Positions 56,856-64,000 of a stretch of 64,000 nt of DNA are shown here, piece after piece; the first letter of the stretch is position 1; each line of letters opens with the position of its first letter. The DNA comes from Variovorax ginsengisoli (GTDB taxonomy: Bacteria; Pseudomonadota; Gammaproteobacteria; Burkholderiales; Burkholderiaceae_C): contig NZ_JAUSRO010000001.1 in assembly GCF_030811835.1 (NCBI RefSeq), forward strand, positions 405,583 to 469,582, in the 5' to 3' direction. The notes beneath the pieces were generated by a model, which worked only from the letters and a program-made list of their open reading frames with translations, was not told where the DNA came from and made no database searches. The position numbers and the translations under genes are program-made.

Positions 56856-56902
56856 TTCCTACCGTTCGTATTTCTAACTACCTATCCAACCAGGAGAAAC
56901 TG

Positions 56903-58318
56903 ATGGCAAAGACCGTCGCCGATGTACTCAAGCTCGTCAAGGAAAACGAGGTCAAGTTCATCGACTTTCGCTTCACCGACACCCGTGGCAAAGAGCAGCA
57001 CGTCACCGTGCCGGTCTCTGCTTTCGACGAAGACAAGTTCACCTCGGGCCACGCGTTCGACGGCTCGTCCATCGCCGGCTGGAAGGGCATCGAAGCCTCG
57101 GACATGCAGCTCATGCCCGACCCGAACACCGCCAACATCGACCCGTTCTTCGAAGAAACGACGCTGATCCTCACCTGCGACGTGATCGACCCGGCCGACG
57201 GCAAGGCCTATGAGCGCGATCCGCGCTCGCTGGCCAAGCGCGCCGAGGCGTACATGAAGGCTTCCGGCCTGGGCGACACCGCCTTCTTCGGACCGGAACC
57301 CGAATTCTTCGTGTTCGACGGCGTGCGCTGGAAGAATGACATGTCGGGCTGCTTCGTCAAGATCGACTCCGAAGAAGCTTCGTGGAACACGGACAAGGAA
57401 TACGAGCACGGGAACACGGGCCACCGCCCGGCTGTCAAGGGTGGCTACTTCCCGGTTCCTCCAGTCGACAGCTTCCAGGACATGCGCTCGGAAATGTGCC
57501 TGGTGCTCGAATCGCTCGGCATCCCGGTCGAAGTGCATCACCATGAAGTGGCCAACGCCGGCCAGATGGAACTTGGCACCAAGTTCAGCACGCTGGTTCA
57601 GCGCGCCGACTGGGTCCAACTGCAGAAGTACGTGATCCACAACGTGGCCCACGCCTACGGCAAGACCGCCACCTTCATGCCCAAGCCCATCGTGGGCGAC
57701 AACGGCTCGGGCATGCACGTGCACCAGTCGGTCTGGAAAGACGGCAAGAACCTGTTCGCCGGTGACGGCTACGCCGGCCTGTCGGAATTCGCGCTGCACT
57801 ACATCGGCGGCATCATCAAGCACGCACGTGCCCTGAACGCCATCACGAACCCTGGTACCAACAGCTACAAGCGCCTGGTGCCCGGCTTCGAAGCCCCGGT
57901 GAAGCTGGCCTACTCGGCCAAGAACCGCTCGGCCTCGATCCGTATCCCGTTCGTGGCCAACCCCAAGGGCCGCCGCGTGGAAGCGCGCTTCCCTGATCCG
58001 CTGATGAACCCGTACCTCGGTTTCGCCGCGCTGCTGATGGCTGGCCTCGACGGCGTCGAGAACAAGATCGATCCGGGCGAGGCTGCTTCGAAGGATCTGT
58101 ACCATCTCCCGCCGGAAGAAGACGCGCTGATCCCGACCGTCTGCCACAGCCTCGACCAGGCGCTCGAGTACCTCGACAAGGATCGTGCGTTCCTGACCAA
58201 GGGCGGCGTGTTCACCGACTCGTACATCGACGCTTACATCGAGCTGAAGATGCAGGAAGTCACGCGTTTCCGCATGGCGACCCATCCGGTCGAATTCGAC
58301 ATGTACTACTCGCTGTAA
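56903..58318 (+). CDS. glnA: Glutamine synthetase type I
   Basis: 471-aa GlnA, standard length (E. coli 469). [22 protein letters not shown] and the ATP-binding [10 protein letters not shown] are present. Tyr400 in [10 protein letters not shown] matches the adenylylation site of GlnE-controlled enzymes. AGGAG ribosome site. It assimilates ammonia in the cytoplasm and is probably controlled by NtrC via the sigma-54 promoter upstream. Followed by its own terminator. Confidence 0.97.
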   Translation: MAKTVADVLKLVKENEVKFIDFRFTDTRGKEQHVTVPVSAFDEDKFTSGHAFDGSSIAGWKGIEASDMQLMPDPNTANIDPFFEETTLILTCDVIDPADGKAYERDPRSLAKRAEAYMKASGLGDTAFFGPEPEFFVFDGVRWKNDMSGCFVKIDSEEASWNTDKEYEHGNTGHRPAVKGGYFPVPPVDSFQDMRSEMCLVLESLGIPVEVHHHEVANAGQMELGTKFSTLVQRADWVQLQKYVIHNVAHAYGKTATFMPKPIVGDNGSGMHVHQSVWKDGKNLFAGDGYAGLSEFALHYIGGIIKHARALNAITNPGTNSYKRLVPGFEAPVKLAYSAKNRSASIRIPFVANPKGRRVEARFPDPLMNPYLGFAALLMAGLDGVENKIDPGEAASKDLYHLPPEEDALIPTVCHSLDQALEYLDKDRAFLTKGGVFTDSYIDAYIELKMQEVTRFRMATHPVEFDMYYSL

Positions 58319-58340
58319 GCGGTTCTCCGCCCAGGCAGTC

Positions 58341-58366
58341 AAAGGACGGCGCAAGCCGTCCTTTTT
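58341..58366 (+). terminator. Rho-independent terminator after glnA
   Basis: 10-bp stem AAAGGACGGC (58341-58350) / GCCGTCCTTT (58355-58364), GCAA loop, T-run to 58366. It lies 23 bases after the glnA stop, so ntrBC need read-through or their own promoter. Confidence 0.92.
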
Positions 58367-58459
58367 CATTGGGCGGAACCCGCCGCGTCCCCGCACATTC
58401 AGTCCGGTTCGCGGCATGCACGAAAATCCGGTCTCATGTTTCCGACGACCCCTTCATCC

Positions 58460-58987
58460 ATGAAATTGATCGCGTTGCTGATCTTGCCTGCGGCCACTGC
58501 AGCGTTCGTGTTTCCCGCCATGGGGCAGGAACGTGTCTGGCGTTGTGGCAACGAATACACCAACAACGCAGCAGTGGCCGGCCAACGCAAATGCCAGGTG
58601 ATGGAGGGCGGCAACGTGACGGTGATCCAGGGCACGCGGCCCTCGGGTGCGCGCGTTCAGCCGGCGCCCAGCGGTGATCCCGGAACCGGTTTGGCCGCAT
58701 CGCGCGCGCCCTCGGGCAGCCCGCGCGTTGACGCCGCCGAGCAACGCGCGCGTGACGGCGAAGCGCGCAGCGTGCTTCAGGCCGAACTGCGGCGCGCGGA
58801 GGCCCGGCAGGCCGAACTGCAGCGCGAGTACAACGGCGGCGAGCCCGAAAAGCAGGGGGCCGAAGCACGCAATCACCAGAAGTACCTCGACCGCGTGGCA
58901 GAGATGAAAGCCGCGCTGGCCCGCAACGACATGGACATCGCCGGTATCCGGCGAGAACTCGGGCGCCTGCCGCCCTTAGGGAACTGA
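58460..58987 (+). CDS. Hypothetical exported protein with coiled coil
   Basis: 175-aa protein, signal peptide MKLIALLILPAATAAFVFPA, then a conserved-looking VWRCGNEYTNN ... KCQVMEGG motif with two Cys (DUF4124-like), a Pro/Gly linker and a charged helix rich in Arg, Glu and Ala (about 100-165). Starts at 58460; an ATG at 58436 is possible. It sits between glnA and glnL, one base from the latter, yet nothing in it suggests nitrogen control. Function unknown. Confidence 0.65.
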   Translation: MKLIALLILPAATAAFVFPAMGQERVWRCGNEYTNNAAVAGQRKCQVMEGGNVTVIQGTRPSGARVQPAPSGDPGTGLAASRAPSGSPRVDAAEQRARDGEARSVLQAELRRAEARQAELQREYNGGEPEKQGAEARNHQKYLDRVAEMKAALARNDMDIAGIRRELGRLPPLGN

Positions 58988-58988
58988 G

Positions 58989-60065
58989 ATGGCATTCGGC
59001 AAACCCGCGGCGCCCAACAAGCGCTTTCAGAGCTTCGACCTGCTCTCCACGCTGATCGCTGTCGTCAAGATGGACGGCGCTGTGCTCTTTGCCAATGCCG
59101 CGCTCGAAGACGCGCTGGGCACCTCGCGCCGCACGCTGGAGGGTTCGCGCTTCGGCGTGTGTTTCCAGGAGCCCCAGGTGCTGGCGACAGCGATCGAGGG
59201 TGCGCGGAGCAACGACTTCGCCACGCTGCGTTACGAGGCCCATCTGCGTCGCTTCAATCACGAGCCGATGCCGGTGCTGGTGACGCTCGCGCATGGTGAC
59301 AAGGCAGGTGAGCTCATCATGGAGATGTCGCCGCTCGAGCAGCAGGTGCGCCAGGACCGTGAAGAACGGCTGATCGACCAGGCGCAGGCCAACAAGGAGC
59401 TGATCCGCAATCTTGCCCACGAGATCAAGAACCCGTTGGGCGGCATCCGCGGCGCGGCGCAACTGCTGCAGATGGAAGTCGAGTCGCGCGACCTCATTGA
59501 ATACACCCAGGTCATCATTCACGAGGCTGACCGGCTGCAGTCGCTGGTCGACCGGTTGTTGGCACCGCACCGCCGGCCCCACGTGGTGGGCGATGTGAAC
59601 ATCCACGAAGTCTGCGAGCGGGTGCGCTCGGTCATCCTGGCCGAGTTTCCGCGGGACCTGCACATCGAGCGCGACTTCGACGTGTCGATTCCGGAATTTC
59701 GCGGCGACCGCGAGCAGCTGATCCAGGCCACGCTCAACATCGTCCACAACGCCGCGCAAGCCCTCGCAGAACGCCGTGCGGCCGGCGATGCGTGCATCAC
59801 CTTCAAGACGCGCATCGCCCGTCAGGTGATCTTCAATAAACAGTGGTACCGACTGGCACTGGAATTGCATGTCATCGACAACGGACCGGGCGTGCCGGAC
59901 GCCATCAAGGACCGCATCTTCTATCCGCTGGTGTCGGGCAGGGATGGCGGAACAGGGCTCGGACTGACGCTGGCTCAGACCTTCGTGCAGCAGCACCATG
60001 GGGTGATCGAGTGCGACAGTGTCCCGGGCCGGACCGATTTCAAGATATTGATACCGCTGCCATAG
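58989..60065 (+). CDS. glnL: Nitrogen regulation histidine kinase NtrB
   Basis: 358-aa sensor kinase without membrane segments. PAS domain about 15-120; phosphoacceptor His144 in NLAHEIKNPLGG; ATPase motifs IVHNAAQAL, VIDNGPGVP and GGTGLGLTLAQ. It phosphorylates NtrC under nitrogen limitation, controlled by PII. Starts one base after the hypothetical gene. Confidence 0.92.
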   Translation: MAFGKPAAPNKRFQSFDLLSTLIAVVKMDGAVLFANAALEDALGTSRRTLEGSRFGVCFQEPQVLATAIEGARSNDFATLRYEAHLRRFNHEPMPVLVTLAHGDKAGELIMEMSPLEQQVRQDREERLIDQAQANKELIRNLAHEIKNPLGGIRGAAQLLQMEVESRDLIEYTQVIIHEADRLQSLVDRLLAPHRRPHVVGDVNIHEVCERVRSVILAEFPRDLHIERDFDVSIPEFRGDREQLIQATLNIVHNAAQALAERRAAGDACITFKTRIARQVIFNKQWYRLALELHVIDNGPGVPDAIKDRIFYPLVSGRDGGTGLGLTLAQTFVQQHHGVIECDSVPGRTDFKILIPLP

Positions 60066-60087
60066 CAGCAAGGCGACAAGGAGCTGC

Positions 60088-61677
60088 ATGAAGCCGATCT
60101 GGATAGTAGATGACGACCAATCGATCCGCTTCGTGCTGGAAAAGGCGTTGCTGCGCGAGGACTTGCCCACGCGCAGTTTCACCAATACACGCGAAGTGCT
60201 GGCCGCCCTCGAGGCCGCGGCCGACGATGAAATGCAGGGTCCCCAGGTCCTGGTGAGCGACATCCGCATGCCGGGCGGTTCGGGCCTGGACCTGCTCGAC
60301 AAGATCAAGGCCAAGCATCCCGGCCTGCCCGTCATCATCATGACGGCCTTCTCCGACCTCGACAGCGCCGTGTCGGCCTTTCAGGGCGGAGCTTTCGAAT
60401 ACCTGCCCAAGCCCTTCGATCTGCCGCGCGCGGTCGAACTGATCCGCCGCGCCGTCGACGAGAGCCAACGCGAGGAGGTATCGGAAGAGCGCATGCAGGC
60501 CGCGCCCGAGATGCTCGGCCAGGCGCCGGCGATGCAGGACGTTTTCCGTGCCATCGGACGGTTGTCGCAGAGCAACGTGACGGTGCTGATCACCGGCGAA
60601 TCGGGCTCCGGCAAGGAGTTGGTCGCGCGGGCGCTGCACAAGCATTCGCCGCGTGCCAATGGGCCTTTCGTGGCCATCAACACTGCGGCCATCCCGAAGG
60701 ACCTGCTCGAGAGCGAACTCTTCGGGCATGAGCGCGGCGCCTTCACGGGGGCGCAGACCATGCGCCGCGGTCGCTTCGAACAGGCCGAGGGTGGCACGCT
60801 GTTTCTCGATGAAATCGGCGACATGCCGTTCGACCTGCAGACGCGGCTGTTGCGCGTGCTCAGCGACGGGCATTTCTACCGCGTCGGTGGTCACAATTCG
60901 GTCAAGGCCAACGTGCGCGTGATCGCCGCCACCCACCAGGACCTGGAGCAGCGCGTCAAGCTCGGTGGGTTTCGCGAAGACTTGTTCCATCGCCTGAACG
61001 TGATCCGCCTGCGGTTGCCCGCCCTGCGTGAGCGCGGCGAGGACGTGCCTGCGCTCACGCGCCACTTCCTGCAGCAAAGCGCCAAGCAGCTGGGTGTGGA
61101 GCCCAAGCGCATTTCCGATCCGGCGCTCGTGCGTCTGGCGGCGTTCGGTTTTCCGGGCAATGTGCGGCAGTTGGAGAACATCTGCCATTGGCTGACCGTG
61201 ATGGCGCCCGCGCAATTGATTGAAACCAAGGACCTGCCGCCGGAGGTGATGGCGGTGGGCGCCAGCGATGCCTTGCCGATGACGGCCATGCCCGCGTTGG
61301 CTTCGACGGTCGCCGCCACACCGATGGCGGCCACGATGCCTGTCGGCGCACTGCCTGCGGCAGTGTTCGACCACGAGATGCCTTTGACGGCGCCTGCAGC
61401 CTTGCCCGGAGCCATGCCGAGCGCCGCCGCCATCCACCTTGTCGATGCCAATGCGGTTGCTTCGGCGGGCTGGGAAAGCGGGTTGGAGGTCGAAGCCCAG
61501 GCATTGCTTTCGGCCGGCCACACTGACGTGTGGGATGCGCTCTCGCGCCGCTTCGAGTCGCGGTTGATCCTCACGGCTTTGGCCAACACGCGCGGCCGCC
61601 GTATCGAAGCCGCGCAGAAGCTCGGCATCGGGCGCAACACCATCACCCGCAAGATCCAGGAACTCGGCTTGGAATGA
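60088..61677 (+). CDS. glnG: Nitrogen regulation response regulator NtrC
   Basis: 529-aa activator: receiver with Asp58 (VLVSDIRMPGG), AAA+ sigma-54 domain with GESGSGKE (about 171-178) and GAFTGA (about 217-222), and a C-terminal Fis helix (RIEAAQKLGIGRNTITRKI). The linker between AAA+ and Fis (about 385-480) is unusually long, Ala/Met/Pro-rich; E. coli NtrC is 469 aa. Binds the site upstream of glnA. Confidence 0.93.
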   Translation: MKPIWIVDDDQSIRFVLEKALLREDLPTRSFTNTREVLAALEAAADDEMQGPQVLVSDIRMPGGSGLDLLDKIKAKHPGLPVIIMTAFSDLDSAVSAFQGGAFEYLPKPFDLPRAVELIRRAVDESQREEVSEERMQAAPEMLGQAPAMQDVFRAIGRLSQSNVTVLITGESGSGKELVARALHKHSPRANGPFVAINTAAIPKDLLESELFGHERGAFTGAQTMRRGRFEQAEGGTLFLDEIGDMPFDLQTRLLRVLSDGHFYRVGGHNSVKANVRVIAATHQDLEQRVKLGGFREDLFHRLNVIRLRLPALRERGEDVPALTRHFLQQSAKQLGVEPKRISDPALVRLAAFGFPGNVRQLENICHWLTVMAPAQLIETKDLPPEVMAVGASDALPMTAMPALASTVAATPMAATMPVGALPAAVFDHEMPLTAPAALPGAMPSAAAIHLVDANAVASAGWESGLEVEAQALLSAGHTDVWDALSRRFESRLILTALANTRGRRIEAAQKLGIGRNTITRKIQELGLE

Positions 61678-61687
61678 ACGACGAGGT

Positions 61688-62224
61688 TCAGCGGTCGCGC
61701 TGGCCCTGGGTCAGCGTGTCCAGCTGGAACTTGTCGCTGCGGTCCCATAGCCACGTATCGACATAGGTGTGGCCGCCCAGCCGTCCCGGGTTGGGCAGGG
61801 GAGACGCTGCGCGGATCAACGCTTCGATTTCTGCGGGCACTTCGGGCGCATGGCTGGGCACACGGGAAAAGTAGACGCCGGTTACGCGGCCGGTGGCGTC
61901 GATGTCCGTTTCCACCACCGTGATCGCGTGCATGAGCGGTGGCAGCTTGCCCTTGAAAATCCGGTCCGAATAGACCTTGTAGAGGTGGTTCGCCGCCATC
62001 TTGCGGTACGCGCGCACCGCCGGTGTCTGCGCCGTGATCAGGCGCACGCTGGGTACGCGTGCCGAAGGGCCGCTGCCACTTGCGGCAGGGAGGGTCGGGT
62101 CGTCATCCTTGGACATCGACGCGTCCCCGCCCGCTTTGTTGGGCCAACCCGCGCATCCGGCCAGGCAGAGTGCGGTGACCAGCGCCGCAGCGGCTCGCAC
62201 AGGAATGAGGCGGCAATACCCCAT
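61688..62224 (-). CDS. Lipoprotein with TonB-like C-terminal domain
   Basis: 178-aa lipoprotein: lipobox in ALCLAGCAGW (Cys about 24), a Ser/Pro-rich linker, and a C-terminal region (about 90-175) with strands ITVVETDIDATGRVTGVYFS and a loop pattern like TonB_C. No TonB box partner genes nearby. ATG at 62224 is one base after the xth stop, so the two genes are coupled. Function unknown. Confidence 0.7.
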   Translation of the reverse strand: MGYCRLIPVRAAAALVTALCLAGCAGWPNKAGGDASMSKDDDPTLPAASGSGPSARVPSVRLITAQTPAVRAYRKMAANHLYKVYSDRIFKGKLPPLMHAITVVETDIDATGRVTGVYFSRVPSHAPEVPAEIEALIRAASPLPNPGRLGGHTYVDTWLWDRSDKFQLDTLTQGQRDR

Positions 62225-62225
62225 T

Positions 62226-63011
62226 TCAGCCGGCCAGGGCAAGGTCCAGCACCACGGGTGCGTGGTCGCTTGGCTTTTCCCACTTGCGCGGCACGCGGTC
62301 GACCACGCACCCCACCGCCTTGGGCACCAGCGGTGCGCTCACGAGGATGTGGTCGATGCGAAGGCCCCGATTCTTCGGATAGCCGAGCATGCGGTAGTCC
62401 CACCACGAATAGCTCTTGGCGGGTTGTTCGAACAGGCGAAACGCATCGGTCAGGCCCAGGCCCAGCAGCGCCTTGAAGTGTTCCCGCTCCTCGGTCGTGT
62501 GATGGATGGTTTCTCGCAGCCCGTCGGGGTCGAAGCTGTCCCGATCTTCCGGCGTGATGTTGAAGTCGCCCAGCAGCACGAGCTGCGGATGCATGGCCAG
62601 TTCGGCCCTCAGCCACTCGCGCAGTGCGTCGAGCCACTTCATCTTGTAGGCGAACTTTTCGCTGCCCGGCGCCTGTCCGTTCACGAAGTAGCCATTGACC
62701 ACGCGCACGGGGCCGGCCGGTGTGTCGAGCGTGGCGGCGATCACGCGCGATTGCTCGTCGGTGAAGCCTTCGATGTTGCGCGCCACGTCGCGCGAGGCGG
62801 TGCGGCTGAGGATGGCGACGCCGTTGTAAGTCTTCTGGCCGAACACAGCCGCCTCGTAACCCGCGGCCTTGAGCACGTCGAGCGGAAACTTGTCGTCCGT
62901 CATCTTGAGCTCCTGCAGGCAGAGCACGTCGATCGGGTTGGCTGCCAGCCAGTCCAGCACATGCTGGAGGCGGGCGGTGAGGGAGTTGACGTTCCAGGTG
63001 GCAATTTTCAT
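62226..63011 (-). CDS. xth: Exodeoxyribonuclease III
   Basis: 261-aa AP endonuclease / 3'-5' exonuclease. Catalytic motifs NVNSL near residue 8, CLQELK (metal Glu), GDFNITPED and the final RIDHILVS with SDHAPV (Asp-His). Length matches E. coli XthA (268). Cytoplasmic base-excision repair enzyme. Transcribed towards the lipoprotein gene. Confidence 0.93.
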   Translation of the reverse strand: MKIATWNVNSLTARLQHVLDWLAANPIDVLCLQELKMTDDKFPLDVLKAAGYEAAVFGQKTYNGVAILSRTASRDVARNIEGFTDEQSRVIAATLDTPAGPVRVVNGYFVNGQAPGSEKFAYKMKWLDALREWLRAELAMHPQLVLLGDFNITPEDRDSFDPDGLRETIHHTTEEREHFKALLGLGLTDAFRLFEQPAKSYSWWDYRMLGYPKNRGLRIDHILVSAPLVPKAVGCVVDRVPRKWEKPSDHAPVVLDLALAG

Positions 63012-63242
63012 AAGAATCCTAAATATTTGTTTTTGTTGATTTTCGTTTCACTGGCATTTTGCCGGGCGCTGCCAGCACTCCCAGCGTATCGATTGGCGGC
63101 CGGGGGCGGCCCCACCCGATATGTACGATAGCGAACAGACGAGCCTTCCATTGTTGGTTACACCGGGCTGTGGCTACGTTTTACTTTCGGGCCGACGGGA
63201 GAGTCTGATCTCTGTTTGCTCACTCACTAACAGAAAGTTGGC

Positions 63243-63722
63243 ATGACGCAGTTCCATGAATCGATTACTGAGTCAAGCACCACAACGGCATCCGCACCGG
63301 ACGAAGAAGGCGACGGAATCACCTGCTACTTCACGGATATTCCTACAGCCGGGCGCTCCTCGGACCGCATTGCGCAGATCGTCGGGACCACCTTTGCCGC
63401 GATCGAGCAAGCCCTGTCTCCCATCCTCGGACAGCGTGGTGTTGCGGCGCTTTACAAGCGGTCGCTGCACCTCGCCAAGAAAAAATATTCTTGGCTGCCT
63501 GATTCACCAGCGAGCGACAGGACCGCCATCGATGTCTGTTCCCTCATGAATGCCCTGGCCCAGCAAGAGCCCATGGACGCAGGGAAAGCTGGGACCGCTG
63601 TCCTCAGAGACTTCTATGCGCTCCTCTCCAGCTTGATCGGTCCCTCGCTCACCGAACGCTTGCTGCGACCTGTCTGGGTTGATTTTCTGAGCGGATCAAC
63701 CACACAGGACGAAACGCGATGA
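63243..63722 (+). CDS. Unknown 159-aa protein coupled to KaiC-like gene
   Basis: Soluble protein, no signal or membrane segment. Ser/Thr/Glu-rich first 25 residues, then a helical region with ITCYFTDIPTAGRSSDRIAQ and LYKRSLHLAKKKYSWLPD. Family not recognised. Its stop overlaps the KaiC-like start (ATGA), so it is the first gene of what was a kaiC-like operon. The upstream 231 bases start AT-rich. Confidence 0.7.
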   Translation: MTQFHESITESSTTTASAPDEEGDGITCYFTDIPTAGRSSDRIAQIVGTTFAAIEQALSPILGQRGVAALYKRSLHLAKKKYSWLPDSPASDRTAIDVCSLMNALAQQEPMDAGKAGTAVLRDFYALLSSLIGPSLTERLLRPVWVDFLSGSTTQDETR

Positions 63723-63925
63723 CAGGCAAGCTGGTCATCAACCGGCTCAAGACAGGCGTACCCGGCCTCGACGACATCCTCGGGGGCGGATTGCCCGAAT
63801 ACTCCTTCAATCTGATCGCCGGGCAACCGGGCTCAGGCAAGACCACGCTTGCGCACCAGATCATGTTCGCGCTTGCTACGATCGATCGTCCGGCCATTTA
63901 TTTCATGAGCTGGCCCCTTGAATGA
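63719..63925 (+). pseudogene. KaiC-like ATPase, truncated
   Basis: 68-aa remnant. Residues 1-62 are the start of a KaiC/RadA-like ATPase: TGVPGLDDILGGGLPEYSF and Walker A GQPGSGKTT (35-43). After AIYF the frame reads MSWPLE and stops. Normal KaiC-family proteins are about 250 aa (one domain) to 500 aa (two domains). The change of sequence coincides with TGAGCTGGCCCC at 63906, the likely end of an insertion element, so the gene is cut by insertion and not by a point change. Confidence 0.75.
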
Positions 63926-64000
63926 CAGGACACGGTCTATCGCTTATCTTTGAAGATAGGAGTAGGACTGTGAATACGACTAGGAATACGGATACCGTCG
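63906..64000 (+). mobile_element. Left end of an insertion sequence (IS3-like), incomplete
   Basis: Begins TGAGCTGGCCCCTTGAATGA, a terminal inverted-repeat pattern common in IS3-family elements (TGA..TG.CCCC followed by GACA). It lies exactly where the KaiC-like coding sequence ends, and a small ORF with ribosome site starts 64 bases inside. The element runs out of the window; the other end and target duplication cannot be seen. Confidence 0.55.
63970..64000 (+). CDS. Start of probable IS transposase ORF (partial)
   Basis: GTG at 63970 with AGGAG at seven bases upstream opens a frame reading VNTTRNTDTV to the edge of the window. Position and spacing suit the first ORF (OrfA) of an insertion sequence; the ten residues seen are too few to name the family. 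Confidence 0.45.
   Translation, partial: MNTTRNTDTV

Overview
The window is chromosomal DNA of a high-GC betaproteobacterium. Gene order (lapA-lapB-ihfB-rpsA-aroA/cmk-tyrA-pheA-serC-DUF2059-gyrA-ompA-ubiG-gph-ssrA), the fused aroA-cmk gene and the tmRNA tag ANDERFALAA point to Comamonadaceae, most likely Variovorax or a close relative. This placement is from recalled family knowledge, not from a database search. Coding density is high, many genes overlap by 4 bases (ATGA or GTGA), and no tRNA, rRNA or CRISPR array was seen.

Region 1 (1-5.5 kb) handles molybdenum and tungsten: a tungstate ABC transporter (tupBCA) converges on a molybdate ABC transporter (modABC), and modE diverges from modA across a ModE-like palindrome. 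Region 2 (5.5-14.3 kb) is a complete form II (CoxL motif AYRGAGR) CO-dehydrogenase-like molybdenum hydroxylase cluster, coxSLM-DEG-F, beside a GAF/Fis regulator that lacks the AAA+ domain. Region 3 (14.4-20.1 kb) is a catabolic module: a four-gene coupled operon (Rieske oxygenase alpha and beta, an isochorismatase-fold protein with all three catalytic residues replaced, and an SDR dehydrogenase), divergent from an orphan periplasmic binding protein and an AraC-type regulator. Region 4 (20.1-24.1 kb) is a second molybdenum enzyme, the Tat-exported aldehyde oxidoreductase PaoABC.

Region 5 (24.2-30.4 kb) is a six-gene Mrp-type cation/proton antiporter operon with fused A and B subunits. Region 6 (30.6-34.8 kb) is a TRAP transporter (dctPQM) followed by a secreted alpha/beta hydrolase. 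Region 7 (35-50.5 kb) is core housekeeping: LPS assembly (lapAB), ihfB, rpsA, aromatic and serine biosynthesis, gyrA, an OmpA-family protein, ubiG, gph and the tmRNA gene.

Region 8 (50.5-56.8 kb) holds small uncharacterised ORFs, a pseudouridine synthase, a beta-propeller protein overlapping a NodB deacetylase, a fatty-acid-hydroxylase-family membrane protein, an EI24 protein and a CinA/MoeA-like domain protein. Region 9 (56.8-61.7 kb) is the nitrogen control locus glnA-(hypothetical)-glnL-glnG, with a candidate NtrC site and sigma-54 promoter before glnA. Region 10 (61.7-64 kb) has a lipoprotein, exonuclease III, an unknown protein, and a KaiC-like ATPase gene cut off after about 62 codons by what looks like the left end of an insertion sequence that runs out of the window.

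Functionally, the left third looks like a metal-uptake region serving two molybdenum hydroxylases. The most unusual protein is the isochorismatase-fold member in the Rieske operon; the clearest genome-plasticity event is the broken kaiC-like gene at the right edge.
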